From: Tunturibacter psychrotolerans
Lineage (GTDB): Bacteria > Acidobacteriota > Terriglobia > Terriglobales > Acidobacteriaceae
Length of the DNA: 64,000 nucleotides
NCBI RefSeq assembly: GCF_040359615.1
Contig: NZ_CP132942.1
Span: 930,001 to 994,000, forward strand
Reading direction: 5' to 3'
The position numbers were made by a program, and so were the translations under genes. Position 1 is the stretch's first letter. Each line of letters opens with the position of its first letter. Below the pieces are notes generated by a model. The model had not been told where the DNA came from, made no database searches, and saw nothing but the letters and a program-made list of their open reading frames with translations. Below, piece after piece: positions 1 through 8,320 of this stretch.

Positions 1-1
1 G

Positions 2-847
2 CCGATCTGCCCGGGTGATGGGTATCTGTGGAATCCCGGCTATTGGGCTTACGGTCCTGAGGGTTATTACTGGATTCCGGGTGTGTGGGTTAGGCCCCCG
101 CAGGTTGGTCTGCTGTGGACGCCCGGCTATTGGGGATGGGGTGGTAGCGCTTATCTCTTTCACGCGGGTTATTGGGGGCCGCACGTTGGCTTCTATGGTG
201 GTGTGAACTATGGGTTCGGCTACGGCGGCGTTGGTTTTGGCGGCGGGCGCTGGGAGGGCGGGCACTTTGCGTATAACACCGCGGTCGTTAACGTGAATCG
301 GACCGTGATCCACAACACATACATCGACAACACTGTGATCAACCACACGACGGTTTATAGCCGTACAAGCTTCAACGGCGGGACCGGCGGCATCCAGGCT
401 CGTCCGAATGCCCAGGAGGCTTCGTTCGCGAGAGAGAACCATATCGCGCCGACCGCTGAGCAGCAGAACCATGTACAGATGGCGCATGCGGACCGCAGCA
501 ACTTTGCATCGGTCAACGGCGGCCATCCGCAGTACGCGGCCTACTCTCGTCCTGGGGTGCGGGCTGACAACCAGCAGCAGCGCGTTGCCCAGGGGGTTCG
601 CTCAGGTCAGATGACGGCGGGTGAGACTCGCAACGTTGAGAACCGCGAGGCGAGTATCAATCACCAGGTTGCGAACGACCGGGCAGCCAACGGCGGGCAT
701 TTGACGGCGCAGGAGCATCAGCAGATCAACCAACGGCAGGACAACGTCAGCAGGTCGATCAATAACGACAAGCACAACGCCAACACGCAGGAACATCCGC
801 ATGCGGAAGAGCATGGCGGCGGCGGCGGTCACGAACCGAAGAGGTAG
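2..847 (+). CDS. WXXGXW-repeat envelope protein, 5' partial
   Basis: The frame is open from the left window edge, so the true start lies upstream; 281 residues are visible. The first part repeats the motif W-x-P-G-x-W (LWNPGYW, YWIPGVW, LWTPGYW), as in the WXXGXW (YXWGXW) family of exported proteins. A Gly/Tyr/Phe-rich stretch follows, then a polar Gln/Asn/His-rich C-terminus ending in a glycine run. The family is thought to be periplasmic or surface associated, with no known enzymatic role. A strong terminator lies directly downstream. Family assignment is good; function is unknown. Confidence 0.75.
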   Translation, partial: PICPGDGYLWNPGYWAYGPEGYYWIPGVWVRPPQVGLLWTPGYWGWGGSAYLFHAGYWGPHVGFYGGVNYGFGYGGVGFGGGRWEGGHFAYNTAVVNVNRTVIHNTYIDNTVINHTTVYSRTSFNGGTGGIQARPNAQEASFARENHIAPTAEQQNHVQMAHADRSNFASVNGGHPQYAAYSRPGVRADNQQQRVAQGVRSGQMTAGETRNVENREASINHQVANDRAANGGHLTAQEHQQINQRQDNVSRSINNDKHNANTQEHPHAEEHGGGGGHEPKR

Positions 848-864
848 TTGCTGAGGAGAAATAC

Positions 865-899
865 AGCGGCCGGCGGATGTCTTCGCCGGCCGCTTTTTT
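865..899 (+). terminator. Rho-independent terminator
   Basis: A perfect 11-bp stem AGCGGCCGGCG/CGCCGGCCGCT (865-875 with 884-894) has an 8-base loop and runs into six T residues. It lies 18 bases after the stop of the WXXGXW gene and before the methyltransferase start at 920, so the two genes are separate transcription units. Confidence 0.9.
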
Positions 900-919
900 A
901 TGCGCCTAAAATTGTAGGG

Positions 920-1675
920 ATGGGAAGCGAAGAGCTGAATCGGGTGGTGGTGGTGCTGGTGCGTGCGCGGAACCCGAATAACATCGGCGCGGTGGCGCGG
1001 GCGATGCATGATTTTGGATTTCGGCATCTGCGGATTGTGAATGAGTATGCGGTGCCGTTCGAGACGGCGCGGTCGGCGGTGGATGCTTCGGAGGTGCTGG
1101 CCGGGGCGGCGGTGTTTGCCAGTGTTGCGGAGGCAGTTGCAGATTGCACGCTGGTGGTGGGGACGACTGCGGTGGGCGAGCGGGCGCTGCAGCACCCTGT
1201 GTATGCGTTGGCTGAGGCGGGGGAGAAGATCGGCGCGGAACTGGGGGGTGAAGGGAGAGTTGCGCTGCTGTTTGGCTCGGAGAAGACCGGGCTTAGTAAT
1301 GATGAGCTGAGCTACTGCCATTGGTTGTTGACGATTCCGATGGAGAAGCATGAGGAGGTTCGGCACCCTTCGATGAATCTTGGGCAGGCCGTGGCGGTTT
1401 GTTTGTATGAGCTGGTGCGGGGGGAGAGTTCGGTTGTTGCGGGTGGGGTTGGTGTTCCGGCTAGTGCCGGTGAGGTGGAGCGGCTGACGGTGTTGTTGAC
1501 CGAGATGTTGGAGAAGACCGGATATACGAAGCGGCATCCTGCTAACTGCGATGAGGCACAGATTCGCCGGCTGGTTTTGCGGATGAGTGTGTCGGCAGGG
1601 GATGCTCCGGTTTGGATGGGGATCTTGCGGCAAGTGTTGTGGAAGGTGCGGGAGGGATCTTCTGATTCGGAGTGA
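920..1675 (+). CDS. TrmJ-like SPOUT RNA 2'-O-methyltransferase
   Basis: A protein of 251 residues of the TrmH/SpoU (SPOUT) superfamily, which transfers methyl from S-adenosylmethionine to the 2'-hydroxyl of tRNA or rRNA. The three family motifs are visible: N-P-N-N-I-G at residues 18-23, the knot-forming FGSEKTGL at 118-125 and SMNLGQA at 151-157. The extra C-terminal helical part of about 80 residues resembles TrmJ (tRNA position 32) more than short TrmL. The ATG at 920 is preferred because the family domain begins at once; an upstream TTG at 848 would place the terminator inside the gene. The exact target is inference. Confidence 0.85.
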   Translation: MGSEELNRVVVVLVRARNPNNIGAVARAMHDFGFRHLRIVNEYAVPFETARSAVDASEVLAGAAVFASVAEAVADCTLVVGTTAVGERALQHPVYALAEAGEKIGAELGGEGRVALLFGSEKTGLSNDELSYCHWLLTIPMEKHEEVRHPSMNLGQAVAVCLYELVRGESSVVAGGVGVPASAGEVERLTVLLTEMLEKTGYTKRHPANCDEAQIRRLVLRMSVSAGDAPVWMGILRQVLWKVREGSSDSE

Positions 1676-1909
1676 GGCTGCTGTTTCGGTGTTTTGTGAT
1701 AAGCCCTGACGTGCAATGGACATCAATGAGCGCGTTGGCCTGTTAGCGCCAAATCGAAGTCGGAATTTGTTAACACAAGCCGACTTATCGTTAGTGATTC
1801 TCACAGCTTCCGAAAACCCCGTTTCCCGGGAACTGGGGATTAGTTTGCATTGGTCATTCGAGCGCCTTGATCAGGCCGATCTGGGTGGCCACTTTCTTTG
1901 GAGGGCAGT
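1676..1909. other. Intergenic region, convergent genes
   Basis: A 234-base gap between the convergent methyltransferase and signal peptidase genes. It holds an imperfect inverted repeat around 1815-1838 (CCCC, then a TCCCGGGA core, then GGGG) that could act as a terminator but has no clear T run. No gene or RNA was recognised. Confidence 0.4.
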
Positions 1910-2740
1910 TTAGTTCACGCGGTGGAAGGTCCGGCTCCAGCGGGTCTCGTCAAAGAAATGGAGCACGGTGTGGAGCGTGGAACTGGCTCTTTCTGACGCG
2001 GAAGTTTTGTACATATCGTCTTCGGGTGTTTCGAAAGACCAGTAGACGAAAAGTGGACGGCCGATGAGGTTGGCTCGGGGGACCAGGCCCCAGTAGCGGC
2101 TGTCGTAGCTGTTGGTACGGTTGTCGCCCATGACGAAGTACATGCCGGGTGGAACGACGAGATCTTCACCCTCGATGTGGGCGAGAAGGTCAAGCGACCA
2201 CTCGGCGGTGACTTCGCGCCCTTTTGCTGGTGAGATAGCGGGGAATTCGTCTTTGTAGGGATCGTAATTAACCGAGGTGGGCTTGGCTGCGTACGGCTCG
2301 TCCAGGGAGACACCGTTGCGGTAAACGATGCCGCCGCGGAGGTGGATGCGATCGCCGGGGATGCCAATGACGCGCTTTACAAGTATATCGTGCTGACCCT
2401 CGGGATTAGGTGCCGGACGGAAGAAGACGACGGGTTCGTCACGCCGGAGTTCGCGGTACGGGATAAGGTTCGTCCACGTGCTAGCGGGCGCCAGGGTTGC
2501 GCGCTCTACGATTACGTGGTCGCCAACGAGTAGGGTGCTGGCCATGGAAGCGGACGGAATGACGAAGTTTTGAAGTACGAAGCCCATGACAAAAGACCAG
2601 ATGATGATCATGCTTGTGATGGAAGCCAGCCCTTCGAGATAAGTCTCTTCGCGAGGCTGTCGCTTACTGTCCTGTGGAGCGCTGGGTTGTTTCTTCTGCA
2701 TCGTCATGCGCTTTATTCTAGCCGTGAACAGGTCGATCAT
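1910..2740 (-). CDS. lepB: Signal peptidase I
   Basis: A protein of 276 residues, a type I signal peptidase that removes signal peptides from exported proteins at the outer face of the cytoplasmic membrane. One membrane segment lies at about 41-60. It is followed by PSASM with the nucleophile Ser65, the general base Lys122 in VKRVIGIPGD and the box GDNRTNSYDSRYWG at 205-218. All catalytic elements are present. Met12 or Met14 are alternative starts without a clear ribosome site. The gene is convergent with the methyltransferase and appears to be transcribed alone. Confidence 0.93.
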   Translation of the reverse strand: MIDLFTARIKRMTMQKKQPSAPQDSKRQPREETYLEGLASITSMIIIWSFVMGFVLQNFVIPSASMASTLLVGDHVIVERATLAPASTWTNLIPYRELRRDEPVVFFRPAPNPEGQHDILVKRVIGIPGDRIHLRGGIVYRNGVSLDEPYAAKPTSVNYDPYKDEFPAISPAKGREVTAEWSLDLLAHIEGEDLVVPPGMYFVMGDNRTNSYDSRYWGLVPRANLIGRPLFVYWSFETPEDDMYKTSASERASSTLHTVLHFFDETRWSRTFHRVN

Positions 2741-2977
2741 TCCCGAATGTCGAGGAAGATGTCAGACAGAGTCTCTACGTGAACGCTATCCCTTGCCGAA
2801 CTGCCAGAAAAGTCGCATTTTCGGCAATTCCAGATCAGTACCGATAAACGCTGTTCTCGGAAGTGGTGCCAAAAGTTTCGTCACCGACTGCCAAATCGCT
2901 TTCCAGCAAGAATGTGGAAACGTGCATTGGCCTGATAGCGCGAGTTGAGACTCAACTTCTGCGCGGGGAAGGGGTGC

Positions 2978-3985
2978 TTACGGCTTTAGAGCGGGGATGC
3001 TTTTCCAGGGCGGAGAGACCTCCATACCGAGCCGGGCAACTTCCGCTTCGATATCTGCGAATTGTTCAGTAAGCGGAAAGCCGAGCCGCTTCCACGCTTC
3101 CAGGCCTCCCTCCAATATCTGGACGTTACGGATCCCGTGTTTTCTCATGGCCATCGCCACGCGCGCACTCACAAAAGAGTTCCCGGATCTGCAGTAGAGA
3201 ACCAAATTGACGTCTTCGGGAACGACGATACGCTTCTTGCGTCGAATTTCGAGCGGATCGAGGCGTACCGCTCCTGGAATTGCGGCTACGCCTTCAGGAT
3301 CCTCCTCAAAGCGCAACAGATCGATGACACCAAATTTCTCCCCCGAATCCAACCGCGACTTCAACAGTTCCGGACGGATCTTCAGCGGTCGAAGCAATCG
3401 GATCATCAGCACGAGCTGCGCGAGTTTCAAGACGAAGAAGATGAGAAGCGGCACACCGAATATCAAGACCACCGCAGTGGCAACAGCCGATATGCTCTGT
3501 GCCACCTTATTCAACTGCTGCGCGAAAAGAAAGCCGCAACCGATGTACGCGCCCGCCCAAAGGGAGGCCCCGACGGCATCGTGCAGAAGGAAAGCGCCGC
3601 GCGAGGCCCCGAGCATGCCCGCTAACGGAGGACAGATGCCGTCCAGGCCAGGCACAAACTTGGCAATCAACAGAAGGCGGAGACCTTTTTTTGCAAAGAC
3701 CTCCTTTCCCCGACGGATGCAGAAGCTGGGATCGCGCGTCAGAGCGCACAGCAATCGCAAGACACGCTTGCCACGTAGACGGCCCGCTTCAAACCAGACC
3801 TGGTCGGCCAACAGGCATCCGAGCACGGCGACCAGCAGGACCCCAATAAAATTCAGTTTGCCAGCGCCGGCCAGGGCTCCTCCGCTGAGGAGAAAAAGGA
3901 GTGCGGGGACAGGAAGAGAGAGCTGGCGCGCAAATACAGCAACAAACAGGATGGGATAAGTGATGTGGGTCAGATAGTAGTTCAT
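2978..3985 (-). CDS. DedA-family membrane protein fused to rhodanese domain
   Basis: A protein of 335 residues. The N-terminal 200 or so carry several membrane segments and the DedA/SNARE-associated signature region (FVPGLDGICPPLAGM), as in lipid-scramblase-like DedA proteins. The C-terminal 110 residues form a rhodanese domain with the active-site loop YCRSGNSFVSAR, Cys at about 265. A sulfurtransferase or persulfide-sensing domain on the cytoplasmic side is inferred. The ATG at 3985 has GGAAG upstream; a TTG at 4027 would extend it by 14 residues. The fusion exists in some bacteria but its role is not known to me. Confidence 0.85.
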   Translation of the reverse strand: MNYYLTHITYPILFVAVFARQLSLPVPALLFLLSGGALAGAGKLNFIGVLLVAVLGCLLADQVWFEAGRLRGKRVLRLLCALTRDPSFCIRRGKEVFAKKGLRLLLIAKFVPGLDGICPPLAGMLGASRGAFLLHDAVGASLWAGAYIGCGFLFAQQLNKVAQSISAVATAVVLIFGVPLLIFFVLKLAQLVLMIRLLRPLKIRPELLKSRLDSGEKFGVIDLLRFEEDPEGVAAIPGAVRLDPLEIRRKKRIVVPEDVNLVLYCRSGNSFVSARVAMAMRKHGIRNVQILEGGLEAWKRLGFPLTEQFADIEAEVARLGMEVSPPWKSIPALKP

Positions 3986-4174
3986 GAGCTTCCGGTTTCT
4001 ATCGAGACTAATCATATCCCTCAGCAAGCTCGCGATCTTGGGGGAGAGCGAGAGAGTATCTCCGGACTACCGTGCGAGTGGGCAGACGCGATTTCATATA
4101 TCACCGAAACATGTGTGAGCTGTAGACTGGCGTTATTCGTAGCCAGTTCAGTGGGCGCGTCCGGAGGATAAAGC

Positions 4175-6556
4175 GTGTTTGTGAAGAATCGATTGTCGTT
4201 GGTCGCGGGGATTGTGGTGGGATGCGGTTTGACTGTGAGTGGGATGGCGCAGGGGAGGCAGCTTACGAAAGAGGATTATGCGCGGGCAGAGAAGTTCATG
4301 GGATACAACGTGAACTCGCTGGTGTATCACGGCGTGTCGCGGCCTACGTGGATGGCGGATGGGCGGTTCTGGTATCGCGACAATGGGCCGGATGGAATTA
4401 CGTTCATGGTGGTCGATCCTGCGAAGGGGACGAAAGCGGCGGCGTTCGATCAGGCGAAGCTGGCGGCTGCGCTGACTGCGGCGACGGGCGGCAAGATGAA
4501 GGCCGATGCACAGCACCTGGTGATCTCGGAGATTGTGTTTTCGGATGGCGACAAGACGGTTGTCGTGGGGAATGGGACGCGTAAGTTTCGCTGCGACTTG
4601 AGCGGCGCTGGAGTGTGTACTGAGGTGATCGTGCCGGGAGGCAAGGGTGGCGATCAGGGTGTGCTTTCTCCGGATAAGACGAGGGCCGCGTTTATTCGCG
4701 ACTGGAATCTTTGGGTGCGCGATGTCGCGACCGGTAAAGAGACGCAGCTGACGACGGATGGTGTGAAGGACTTTGGCTATGCGACCGATAACGCCGGCTG
4801 GACGATGAGCGATAAGGCGATTCTGGTGTGGTCGCCGGATGGGAAGAAGATTGCGACGTTTCAGCAGGATCAGCGTAAGACGGGCGAGATGTACATGGTT
4901 CCAGTGACGAATGGGCATCCTGAGCTGAAGGCGTGGAAGTATCCGCTGGTGGGGGATAAAGATGTGACGATGATTGAGCGAGTGATCATCGATGTGGATA
5001 AGGCGAAGGTGATGCGGTTGAAGATGGCGCCTGATCAGCATCGCTCGACGTTGTGCGATGACGTGAGTTGCCGCGGTGGGAGTGGGTGGGATGATGTGCA
5101 GTGGAGCGACGATGGGAAACAGCTGGTGTTTGTTTCGACCTCGCGCGATCACAAACAGGAGTGGGTGCGGATTGCGGATGTTGCGAGTGGCGAAGTGCTG
5201 GATATGCTGAGTGAGACTGCGGAGAAGTTCTTTGAGAGTGGCAATGGGAAGGTGAACTGGAAGTATCTTTCGAAGACGAACGAGCTGTTGTGGTTCAGCG
5301 AGCGAGATGGGTGGGGGCAGCTGTATTTGTACGATGCCACGAACGGCCTTCTGAAGAACATGATTACGCGCGGGGATGGCAATGTGACGCAGGTGCTGCA
5401 TGTCGATGAGAAGAGCCGGACGATTTATTTTCTCGCGGTGGGCAAGGAGACTGGGCGCGATCCTTACTTTTCGCACTTCTACAGTGTGAAGTTTACCGGG
5501 AAGGATTTGAAGCTGCTGACACCGGAGAATGCGGATCATGCGGTGACGATGTCGCAGGATGGAAGATATTTTGTCGATGTGTCCTCGACGGTGACGCAGC
5601 CGAAGACGGCGGTGGTTCGGGATGACGAGGGCAAGGTCGTGATGGATGTGGCCAAGCAGGATATTACGAAGCTGGTGGCTGCGGGATGGGTGGCTCCGGA
5701 GCCGATTGTGGTGAAGGCGCGGGATGGGAAGACGGACTTGTACGGTTACATGTTCAAGCCGACGGACTTCGATGCGTCGAAGAAGTATCCGATTGTGAAC
5801 TCTGTGTACCCGGGGCCGCAGACTGGCTCGTGCGGCGGGAGAGGGTTCGAGGCGGCGCATCGGGATTGGCAGTCGCTGGCGGAGTTGGGATTTGTGGTTG
5901 TTTGCATCGATGGGATGGGAACGCCGTGGAGGTCGAAGGCGTTTCACGAGTTTTACTTTGGGGATTTAGGGGACAACACGATTCCGGATCAGGTTGCGGG
6001 GATGAAGGAGTTGGCGGCGAAGTATCCGTGGATCGACATCGATAAGGTTGGGATGTATGGGCACTCGGGCGGCGGGAATGCTACGGCTGCGGCGATGTTT
6101 CATTATCCGGACTTCTTCAAGGTGGGGATTGCGGAGAGTGGCAATCATGACCAGAGGGACTATGAAGATGATTGGGCGGAGAAGTGGAACGGGCTGCTGG
6201 TGACGAACTCGGATGGGACCACGAACTACGATAGCCAGTCGAACCAGTATGTTGCGAAGAATTTGAAGGGGAAGCTGCTGCTGGCGCATGGGTCGATGGA
6301 TAACAATGTGCCGCTGAATAATACGCTGCTGGTGGTGGATGCGCTGATCAAGGCGAACAAGGATTTCGATCTGCTGATTATTCCGAATGCGGCGCATGCG
6401 TATGGGGAGGCTTCGCAGTACATGACGCGGCGGAGGTGGGACTATTTTGTGAAGAATCTTGCCGGGAATGTGCCGCCGCATGAGTACGAGATGAAGTCTT
6501 ATGCTGCGGCGACGGCTGCGATGAACTCCGGGCCTGATGAGGGTGAGGCTCAGTAA
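4175..6556 (+). CDS. Secreted S9B prolyl oligopeptidase (DPP-IV-like)
   Basis: A protein of 793 residues with an N-terminal signal peptide, a beta-propeller (S9B DPP-IV N-terminal region, about 90-530) and an alpha/beta-hydrolase domain. The catalytic triad can be placed: Ser631 in GHSGGG, Asp709 in GSMDNNVP and His741 in NAAHAYGE. The family removes Xaa-Pro or Xaa-Ala dipeptides from peptide N-termini. The GTG start has GGAGG seven bases upstream. It is probably periplasmic and serves peptide scavenging (inference). A strong hairpin terminator follows. Confidence 0.9.
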   Translation: MFVKNRLSLVAGIVVGCGLTVSGMAQGRQLTKEDYARAEKFMGYNVNSLVYHGVSRPTWMADGRFWYRDNGPDGITFMVVDPAKGTKAAAFDQAKLAAALTAATGGKMKADAQHLVISEIVFSDGDKTVVVGNGTRKFRCDLSGAGVCTEVIVPGGKGGDQGVLSPDKTRAAFIRDWNLWVRDVATGKETQLTTDGVKDFGYATDNAGWTMSDKAILVWSPDGKKIATFQQDQRKTGEMYMVPVTNGHPELKAWKYPLVGDKDVTMIERVIIDVDKAKVMRLKMAPDQHRSTLCDDVSCRGGSGWDDVQWSDDGKQLVFVSTSRDHKQEWVRIADVASGEVLDMLSETAEKFFESGNGKVNWKYLSKTNELLWFSERDGWGQLYLYDATNGLLKNMITRGDGNVTQVLHVDEKSRTIYFLAVGKETGRDPYFSHFYSVKFTGKDLKLLTPENADHAVTMSQDGRYFVDVSSTVTQPKTAVVRDDEGKVVMDVAKQDITKLVAAGWVAPEPIVVKARDGKTDLYGYMFKPTDFDASKKYPIVNSVYPGPQTGSCGGRGFEAAHRDWQSLAELGFVVVCIDGMGTPWRSKAFHEFYFGDLGDNTIPDQVAGMKELAAKYPWIDIDKVGMYGHSGGGNATAAAMFHYPDFFKVGIAESGNHDQRDYEDDWAEKWNGLLVTNSDGTTNYDSQSNQYVAKNLKGKLLLAHGSMDNNVPLNNTLLVVDALIKANKDFDLLIIPNAAHAYGEASQYMTRRRWDYFVKNLAGNVPPHEYEMKSYAAATAAMNSGPDEGEAQ

Positions 6557-6572
6557 CTTCGACTTGAACAGG

Positions 6573-6606
6573 GAGCCGGCAGAGCAGATGTGTGCTCTGC
6601 CGGCTC
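6573..6606. terminator. Bidirectional terminator hairpin
   Basis: A perfect 14-bp stem GAGCCGGCAGAGCA/TGCTCTGCCGGCTC (6573-6586 with 6593-6606) has a 6-base loop. It sits between the convergent peptidase and lipoprotein genes. The T run is weak (ATTATTTG), so efficiency is uncertain. Confidence 0.75.
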
Positions 6607-6621
6607 ATTATTTGTTCTGGG

Positions 6622-7272
6622 TTATTCGACGATCTTGCCTGCGTTGGTTGAGGTGTTGGTGAGTGATTTGGCGGAGGAGACCTGCCATCCGTTGCTGGTG
6701 TTGGTCAGCGTAGCCTGGGAGTTTTGCGGGGCGGCGAGGTCGGATTGAAGTTGCGGGTACGCGGTCTGGGTTTCTGCGGCGGTGGCCCAGGAGGGCGCGT
6801 CGGCGAGGGTGTAGTGGTAGGCGATCTGGGTGGTGGCGCCTACGTCGTCGGTGGTGGGGGTGGAGCTGTCGATGGTGGAGACTTTGCGGTGGCCGTAGCA
6901 GAAGTTTCCGTAGCCGGGCTGGGTGGTGTCGGCGGTCCAGGCAGCGCGGCCCTTGTCGGAGAGGTCATAGTTGTTGACCTGCTTGCTGCCGAGGATGAAC
7001 TTTTTCTTTTCGGCGGTGGTGCGGACGAGGAGGCCCTGATCGACGAGGGCATCGTAGCCGGAGGTCTTGCTGTTGTCGGAGGTGTCGGCCTGGACGGGGA
7101 ATTTAATGGGGTCGGACCAGAGGCAGGCGGGATGGGCGCTGTAGTAGGTGTTGATGGCGCTGGTGAAGTTGAGGGTGTTGTCGGCTTTTTTGTTGCAGCC
7201 GGTGGCGAGTGCGAGGGCCGCGCCGCAGAGGGCGGCTGTGCGGAGGGTGGTGCGGATGGACGGCATGCTCAT
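6622..7272 (-). CDS. Putative lipoprotein
   Basis: A protein of 216 residues with a lipoprotein signal peptide and lipobox LATGC (Cys26), so membrane anchored by inference. The mature part is mostly polar. It contains a tract (DNSKTSGYDALVDQGLL) that looks like a small alpha-beta unit, then a Thr/Ser/Ala-rich C-terminus. I do not recognise a functional family. Met3 is an alternative start. Confidence 0.65.
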   Translation of the reverse strand: MSMPSIRTTLRTAALCGAALALATGCNKKADNTLNFTSAINTYYSAHPACLWSDPIKFPVQADTSDNSKTSGYDALVDQGLLVRTTAEKKKFILGSKQVNNYDLSDKGRAAWTADTTQPGYGNFCYGHRKVSTIDSSTPTTDDVGATTQIAYHYTLADAPSWATAAETQTAYPQLQSDLAAPQNSQATLTNTSNGWQVSSAKSLTNTSTNAGKIVE

Positions 7273-7383
7273 GTAGATCTCCTGTTCAGGATGTGGGATG
7301 CAGGAGAGGTGTCTGGTGTTTTATTGGGGAAAGGTTGCCTGGATGGTGGATTTTGGCTGGGTTTGTTGGGAGGGTGGGAGGAG

Positions 7384-7467
7384 CAGATTCCCTGCGGGGT
7401 GACAACAAAAAGCAAAGGCAACAGCAGATCCCTTTCGGAGATGACAACCAGAAGGCCACGGCAACGG
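7384..7467. repeat. Two-unit 41-43-base intergenic repeat
   Basis: Two similar units (7384-7424 and 7425-7467) share CAGAT-CCC, GATGACAAC or GGTGACAAC, and a GGCAACAG or GGCAACGG end. Related 'GATCC..TTCG..GGATGAC' sequences recur at 8203-8234 and 8297-8320. They lie in the 250-base gap downstream of the response regulator and upstream of the lipoprotein gene. Confidence 0.6.
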
Positions 7468-7522
7468 CATCTGCAACTGGGACTGTGTGACAAGGAAGGT
7501 CAGGCAGGGAGTAAGAGAGTTG

Positions 7523-8137
7523 CTAGAGCCAGCCTTTGGTGCGAGCTATGCGGGCGGCGTCTACGCGGTTGGAGGCTCCGAGTTTGGCGATGGCTTCGGA
7601 GAGGTAGTTGCGAACAGTGCCTTCCGAGAGGTGGAGTTCGGTGGCGATTTCGGTGCTGCTGCGGCCGTCGCCTGCACGTTGGAGGATCTGGCGCTCGCGG
7701 TCGGTGAGGGGATCGAGTTCTGCGTTCCAGGCTTCTGCGGCGAGGGCGGGATCGACGACGCGCATGCCGCGGTGGACGCGACGGACGGCGTCGGCCAGCT
7801 CTTTGGCGGGGCGGTCTTTGAGGAGATAGCCGCGGGCGCCGGCGTCGAGGGCGCGGCGGAGGTAGCCGGGGCGGGCGAAGGTGGTGAGGATAATGGTGCG
7901 GACGTTGGGGTGGTTGGTGCGGAGGGTTGCTGCGAGCTCGAGGCCGGTCATCTGGGGCATCTCGATGTCGGTGACGAGGACGTCTGGTTTGAGGCGCGCT
8001 ACGGCTTCGGCTGCGTCACGGCCGTTGGCTGTGGTGGCGATGACGGAGATGTCGGCTTCGAGCTCGAGGAGCGCAGAGAGGGCGCCAAGCACCATGGCTT
8101 GGTCTTCGGCGAGGACGACACGGATGGAGGGGCTCAT
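7523..8137 (-). CDS. LuxR/NarL-type response regulator
   Basis: A protein of 204 residues. The receiver domain has the acidic pair at 11-12, the phosphoacceptor Asp57 in VLVTDIEMPQ and Lys in YLLKDRP. A LuxR-type helix-turn-helix occupies about 140-200 (LTDRERQIL...EGTVRNYLSEAIAKL). It lies downstream of a HisKA_3 sensor kinase and an ABC exporter on the same strand. By analogy with DesKR-type systems it probably controls that exporter. The final gene of the cassette. Confidence 0.9.
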   Translation of the reverse strand: MSPSIRVVLAEDQAMVLGALSALLELEADISVIATTANGRDAAEAVARLKPDVLVTDIEMPQMTGLELAATLRTNHPNVRTIILTTFARPGYLRRALDAGARGYLLKDRPAKELADAVRRVHRGMRVVDPALAAEAWNAELDPLTDRERQILQRAGDGRSSTEIATELHLSEGTVRNYLSEAIAKLGASNRVDAARIARTKGWL

Positions 8138-8202
8138 AAGGTAGGTCTGGAAGTGCCTTCTGGCATGGTGTTTTGTGAATGAGCTGAATGAAAAGACAAA
8201 TA

Positions 8203-8320
8203 CAGGGATCCTTCACTGCGTTCGGGATGACGACTGGTCGATTCAGGATGACGACTTTTGTAAGTGGGATTGAGACTGCGATTCATAGGGTGGCGAGAGA
8301 TCCTTCGACTGCGCGCGATG
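8203..8320. repeat. GATCC-TTC-GGATGAC intergenic repeats
   Basis: Two related units: 8203-8234 (GGGATCCTTCACTGCGTTCG followed by GGATGAC) and 8297-8320 (GAGATCCTTCGACTGCGC). The second unit overlaps the last codons of the upstream histidine kinase gene. Confidence 0.55.

Noticed and set aside
602..1804. A 400-codon open frame on the minus strand
   Set aside because: It lies opposite the WXXGXW protein and the RNA methyltransferase, is rich in Arg/His/Pro as expected of a reverse frame of high-G+C genes, and matches no family.
1730..2945. Similar 14-base strings TTGGCCTGTTAGCG and TTGGCCTGATAGCG flanking signal peptidase
   Set aside because: Similarity does not extend beyond the core, so attachment-site or IS duplication is not supported.
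4148..5947. A 599-codon open frame on the minus strand
   Set aside because: It is opposite the S9B peptidase, whose catalytic triad and signal peptide are intact. Its Arg/His/Ile-rich product has no domain.
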